DNA from: Candidatus Saccharibacteria bacterium UBA3829
GTDB lineage: Bacteria; Patescibacteriota; Saccharimonadia; Saccharimonadales; Saccharimonadaceae
Reading direction: 5' to 3'
NCBI GenBank assembly: GCA_002393165.1
Contig: DGIF01000039.1
Span: 5,696-12,001, forward strand
DNA length: 6,306 nucleotides
Part shown: positions 4,530 to 6,306 of the stretch, one piece after another
How the letters are laid out: each line of letters begins with the position of its first letter
Numbering within the stretch: position 1 is the stretch's first letter
The notes under the pieces: generated by a model
What the model was told of the DNA's origin: nothing
The model's database searches: none
The model's input: only the letters and a program-made list of their open reading frames with translations
Program-made: the position numbers and the translations under genes

Positions 4530-6306
4530 ATGGAAAAAATCCGGAATTTTTGTATTATTGCGCATATTGACCACGGGAAGTCGACGATTGCTGATCGGAT
4601 GATGGAGCTTACCGGTACGGTGGAAAAACGGGAGATGAAAGAGCAGCTTCTGGATTCGATGGAGCTGGAGCGGGAGAAGGGCATTACGATTAAATTAACA
4701 CCGGTGACGATGCAATGGAAGGGTTACACGCTAAATTTGATTGATACACCAGGGCACGTGGATTTTTCGTATGAAGTTTCAAGATCGCTGCAGGCGGTGG
4801 AGTCGGCGGTGCTGGTGGTGGATGCAACGCAGGGTATCCAGGCACAGACGCTAGCGAATGTTTATCTAGCGTTGGAGCAGGACTTAACTATTATTCCGGT
4901 AATAAACAAGATCGATCTGCCGGCGGCGGACGTTGAGGGGACGGCAGCGCAGATCATAAATTTGCTTGGTTGTTCGCGGGAAGAGATTATTGAGGCATCG
5001 GGAAAGACGGGGCTTGGAGTAGATGAAATATTAGACGCCGTGGTGGAGCGAGGCCCAAGGCCAAAAGAGATGTCCGGATCTTCTTGCACTAGGGCGTTGA
5101 TTTTTGACTCATATTTTGACGACTATCGTGGCGTAGTATTATACGTGAGAGTTTTTGAGGGGGAGATTCCGAAAAATGCAGAGATTTTGATGATGGCGGC
5201 CGAGACGAAAGGATTGGCGCTTGAAGTTGGAATTTTGACGCCAAAAATGAAGCCACAGGATAAGCTAAATGAAGGCCAGATTGGTTATATTGTGACGAAT
5301 CTCAAGACTACGCGCGAAGCGAAAGTTGGTGACACCGTGACGTTAGCCAAGGGTTTGGCGGTTAAAAAGGATGAGAATGGCGTTGAGGTGCTTGATGCGA
5401 GTGGTAAGAGGCTAGAGCCGTTGCCGGGTTATAAGAACGTGCTACCGTTTGTATATGCGGGATTTTTCCCGGTGTCGAACGATCAGTACAAGGAACTAAA
5501 AGAAGCGATTGAAAAATTGTCGCTTTCTGATTCGGCGCTGAGGTATGAGCCGGAAAACTCGCCAGTCTTAGGGTTTGGGCTTCGGATTGGGTTCTTGGGT
5601 CTACTCCATATGGATATTATTAAAGAGAGGTTGGAACGGGAGTTTGGGTTAGATCTCATCGTGACGAATCCGAGTACGAACTATGAAGTGGTGATGAATA
5701 ATGGCGAGATGAGAGAAATCAAGTCTGCGGCGGATTTGCCTGATGCGAGCGAAATACGAGAGATCCGCGAGCCGTGGGTGAAAGGTGAGATTATCGTGCC
5801 GAAACCGATGATTGGTAATGTGCTTAATCTCATCAACGCGAAACGTGGACATCAGACGAGCGTATCCTATATTGAGGAGCGAGCGGTGATTGATTTTGAG
5901 GCGCCGATGGCGAATTTGCTAACGGATTTTTATGACCAACTGAAATCTGCGACGAGCGGATATGCATCATTTAATTATGAGTTGAATGGCTATCGGGCTG
6001 ATGACTTGGTGCGAGTGGACTTCTTAGTGGCGGGGCACAAGATGGATGCGCTTTCGGTGATGGCGCATCGGTCGGAAGCGGACGGGATTGGGCGTGAGGT
6101 GACGAAGAAGCTAAAGGAAGTGATTCCGCGCCAGAATTACGAAGTGGCGCTGCAGGCGGCGATTGGGGCCAGAGTGATTGCACGAGAAACGATTGGCGCA
6201 TATCGCAAGGATGTGACAGTGAAAATTCATACGGGTGACCGTGATCGCAAAGCGAAGCTGCTCGAGAAGCAGAAGCGTGGTAAAGCTAGGATGAAGCGGT
6301 TTGGTA
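4530..6306 (+). CDS. lepA: Elongation factor 4 (LepA), translational GTPase, C-terminal end cut by the window
   Basis: LepA/EF4 is a ribosome-binding GTPase related to EF-G, reported to back-translocate stalled ribosomes and to affect initiation and 30S assembly. The 592 visible residues carry the GTPase motifs AHIDHGKST (11-19), GITIK (51-55), DTPGH (72-76), NKID (126-129) and ASGKTG (156-161; the family more often has ASAKTG). The beta-barrel domain starts near LIFDSYFDDYRGVV. GFLGLLHMDIIKERLE (354-369) marks the EF-G-like part, and the LepA-specific C-terminal domain has SGYASFNYE (476-484), IPRQNYEVALQAAIG (532-546) and RKDVT (559-563). It ends at MKRFG, so about 15-20 residues are missing by comparison with the 599-aa E. 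coli protein. The segment NPSTNYEVV differs from the usual APSVVYEV-like form. The first codon is unambiguous: an ATG at 4511 hits a stop two codons later, and codon 4530 begins MEKIRNFCIIAHID. No Shine-Dalgarno sequence precedes it. Confidence 0.98.
   Translation, partial: MEKIRNFCIIAHIDHGKSTIADRMMELTGTVEKREMKEQLLDSMELEREKGITIKLTPVTMQWKGYTLNLIDTPGHVDFSYEVSRSLQAVESAVLVVDATQGIQAQTLANVYLALEQDLTIIPVINKIDLPAADVEGTAAQIINLLGCSREEIIEASGKTGLGVDEILDAVVERGPRPKEMSGSSCTRALIFDSYFDDYRGVVLYVRVFEGEIPKNAEILMMAAETKGLALEVGILTPKMKPQDKLNEGQIGYIVTNLKTTREAKVGDTVTLAKGLAVKKDENGVEVLDASGKRLEPLPGYKNVLPFVYAGFFPVSNDQYKELKEAIEKLSLSDSALRYEPENSPVLGFGLRIGFLGLLHMDIIKERLEREFGLDLIVTNPSTNYEVVMNNGEMREIKSAADLPDASEIREIREPWVKGEIIVPKPMIGNVLNLINAKRGHQTSVSYIEERAVIDFEAPMANLLTDFYDQLKSATSGYASFNYELNGYRADDLVRVDFLVAGHKMDALSVMAHRSEADGIGREVTKKLKEVIPRQNYEVALQAAIGARVIARETIGAYRKDVTVKIHTGDRDRKAKLLEKQKRGKARMKRFG

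Noticed and set aside
1..6306. UGA-recoding (as in Gracilibacteria/Absconditabacteria), CRISPR, tRNA/rRNA and mobile elements
   Set aside because: No in-frame TGA occurs in any conserved gene, and I saw no direct repeat array, cloverleaf, rRNA segment, transposase or terminal repeats.

Overview
The window holds four protein-coding genes, two of them cut by the window edges. The layout is a divergent pair (a priA-type helicase on the minus strand, pnp on the plus strand), then an unrecognised single-pass membrane protein and lepA, both on the plus strand. The standard genetic code holds throughout: no in-frame TGA interrupts any of the conserved proteins. The organism is bacterial. Compact gene spacing, a PriA with almost nothing ahead of its helicase core, and a small anchored protein with no recognisable family are compatible with a Patescibacteria/CPR lineage such as Saccharibacteria. 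That placement is inference from general character, not from a marker gene.

Left edge to about 1139 (minus strand): the N-terminal and middle parts of primosomal helicase PriA, with Walker A, DEEH box, an eight-cysteine zinc region and the start of the second helicase lobe. The C-terminus lies beyond base 1. The start is not marked by an ATG and must be a GTG or TTG somewhere in about 1100-1178. About 1140-1268: the divergent intergenic region, with four small inverted repeats packed into 87 bases, followed by the pnp ribosome binding site.

1269-3446 (plus): complete polynucleotide phosphorylase (725 aa, all domains intact), closed by a strong intrinsic terminator at 3460-3493. A few bases later an extended -10 promoter and a good ribosome binding site lead into a 324-aa protein (3535-4509). 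It has a short cytoplasmic tail, one membrane helix, a Gly/Ser/Gln linker and an extracytoplasmic domain with four cysteines.

4530 to the right edge (plus): LepA/EF4, 592 residues visible and missing only its last few residues. Its promoter is nearly consensus (TCGACA, 17 bp, TGTTATAAT) and lies so close to the ATG that the predicted transcript has about 0-3 bases of leader. There is no Shine-Dalgarno sequence, so lepA looks leaderless.

The recognised genes are housekeeping functions: replication restart (PriA), RNA turnover (PNPase) and translation (LepA). I see no mobile element, CRISPR array, tRNA or rRNA, and no evidence of a new multi-gene system. The points most worth a second look are the leaderless lepA promoter, the missing N-terminal DNA-binding region of PriA, the hairpin cluster between priA and pnp, and the unrecognised membrane protein.
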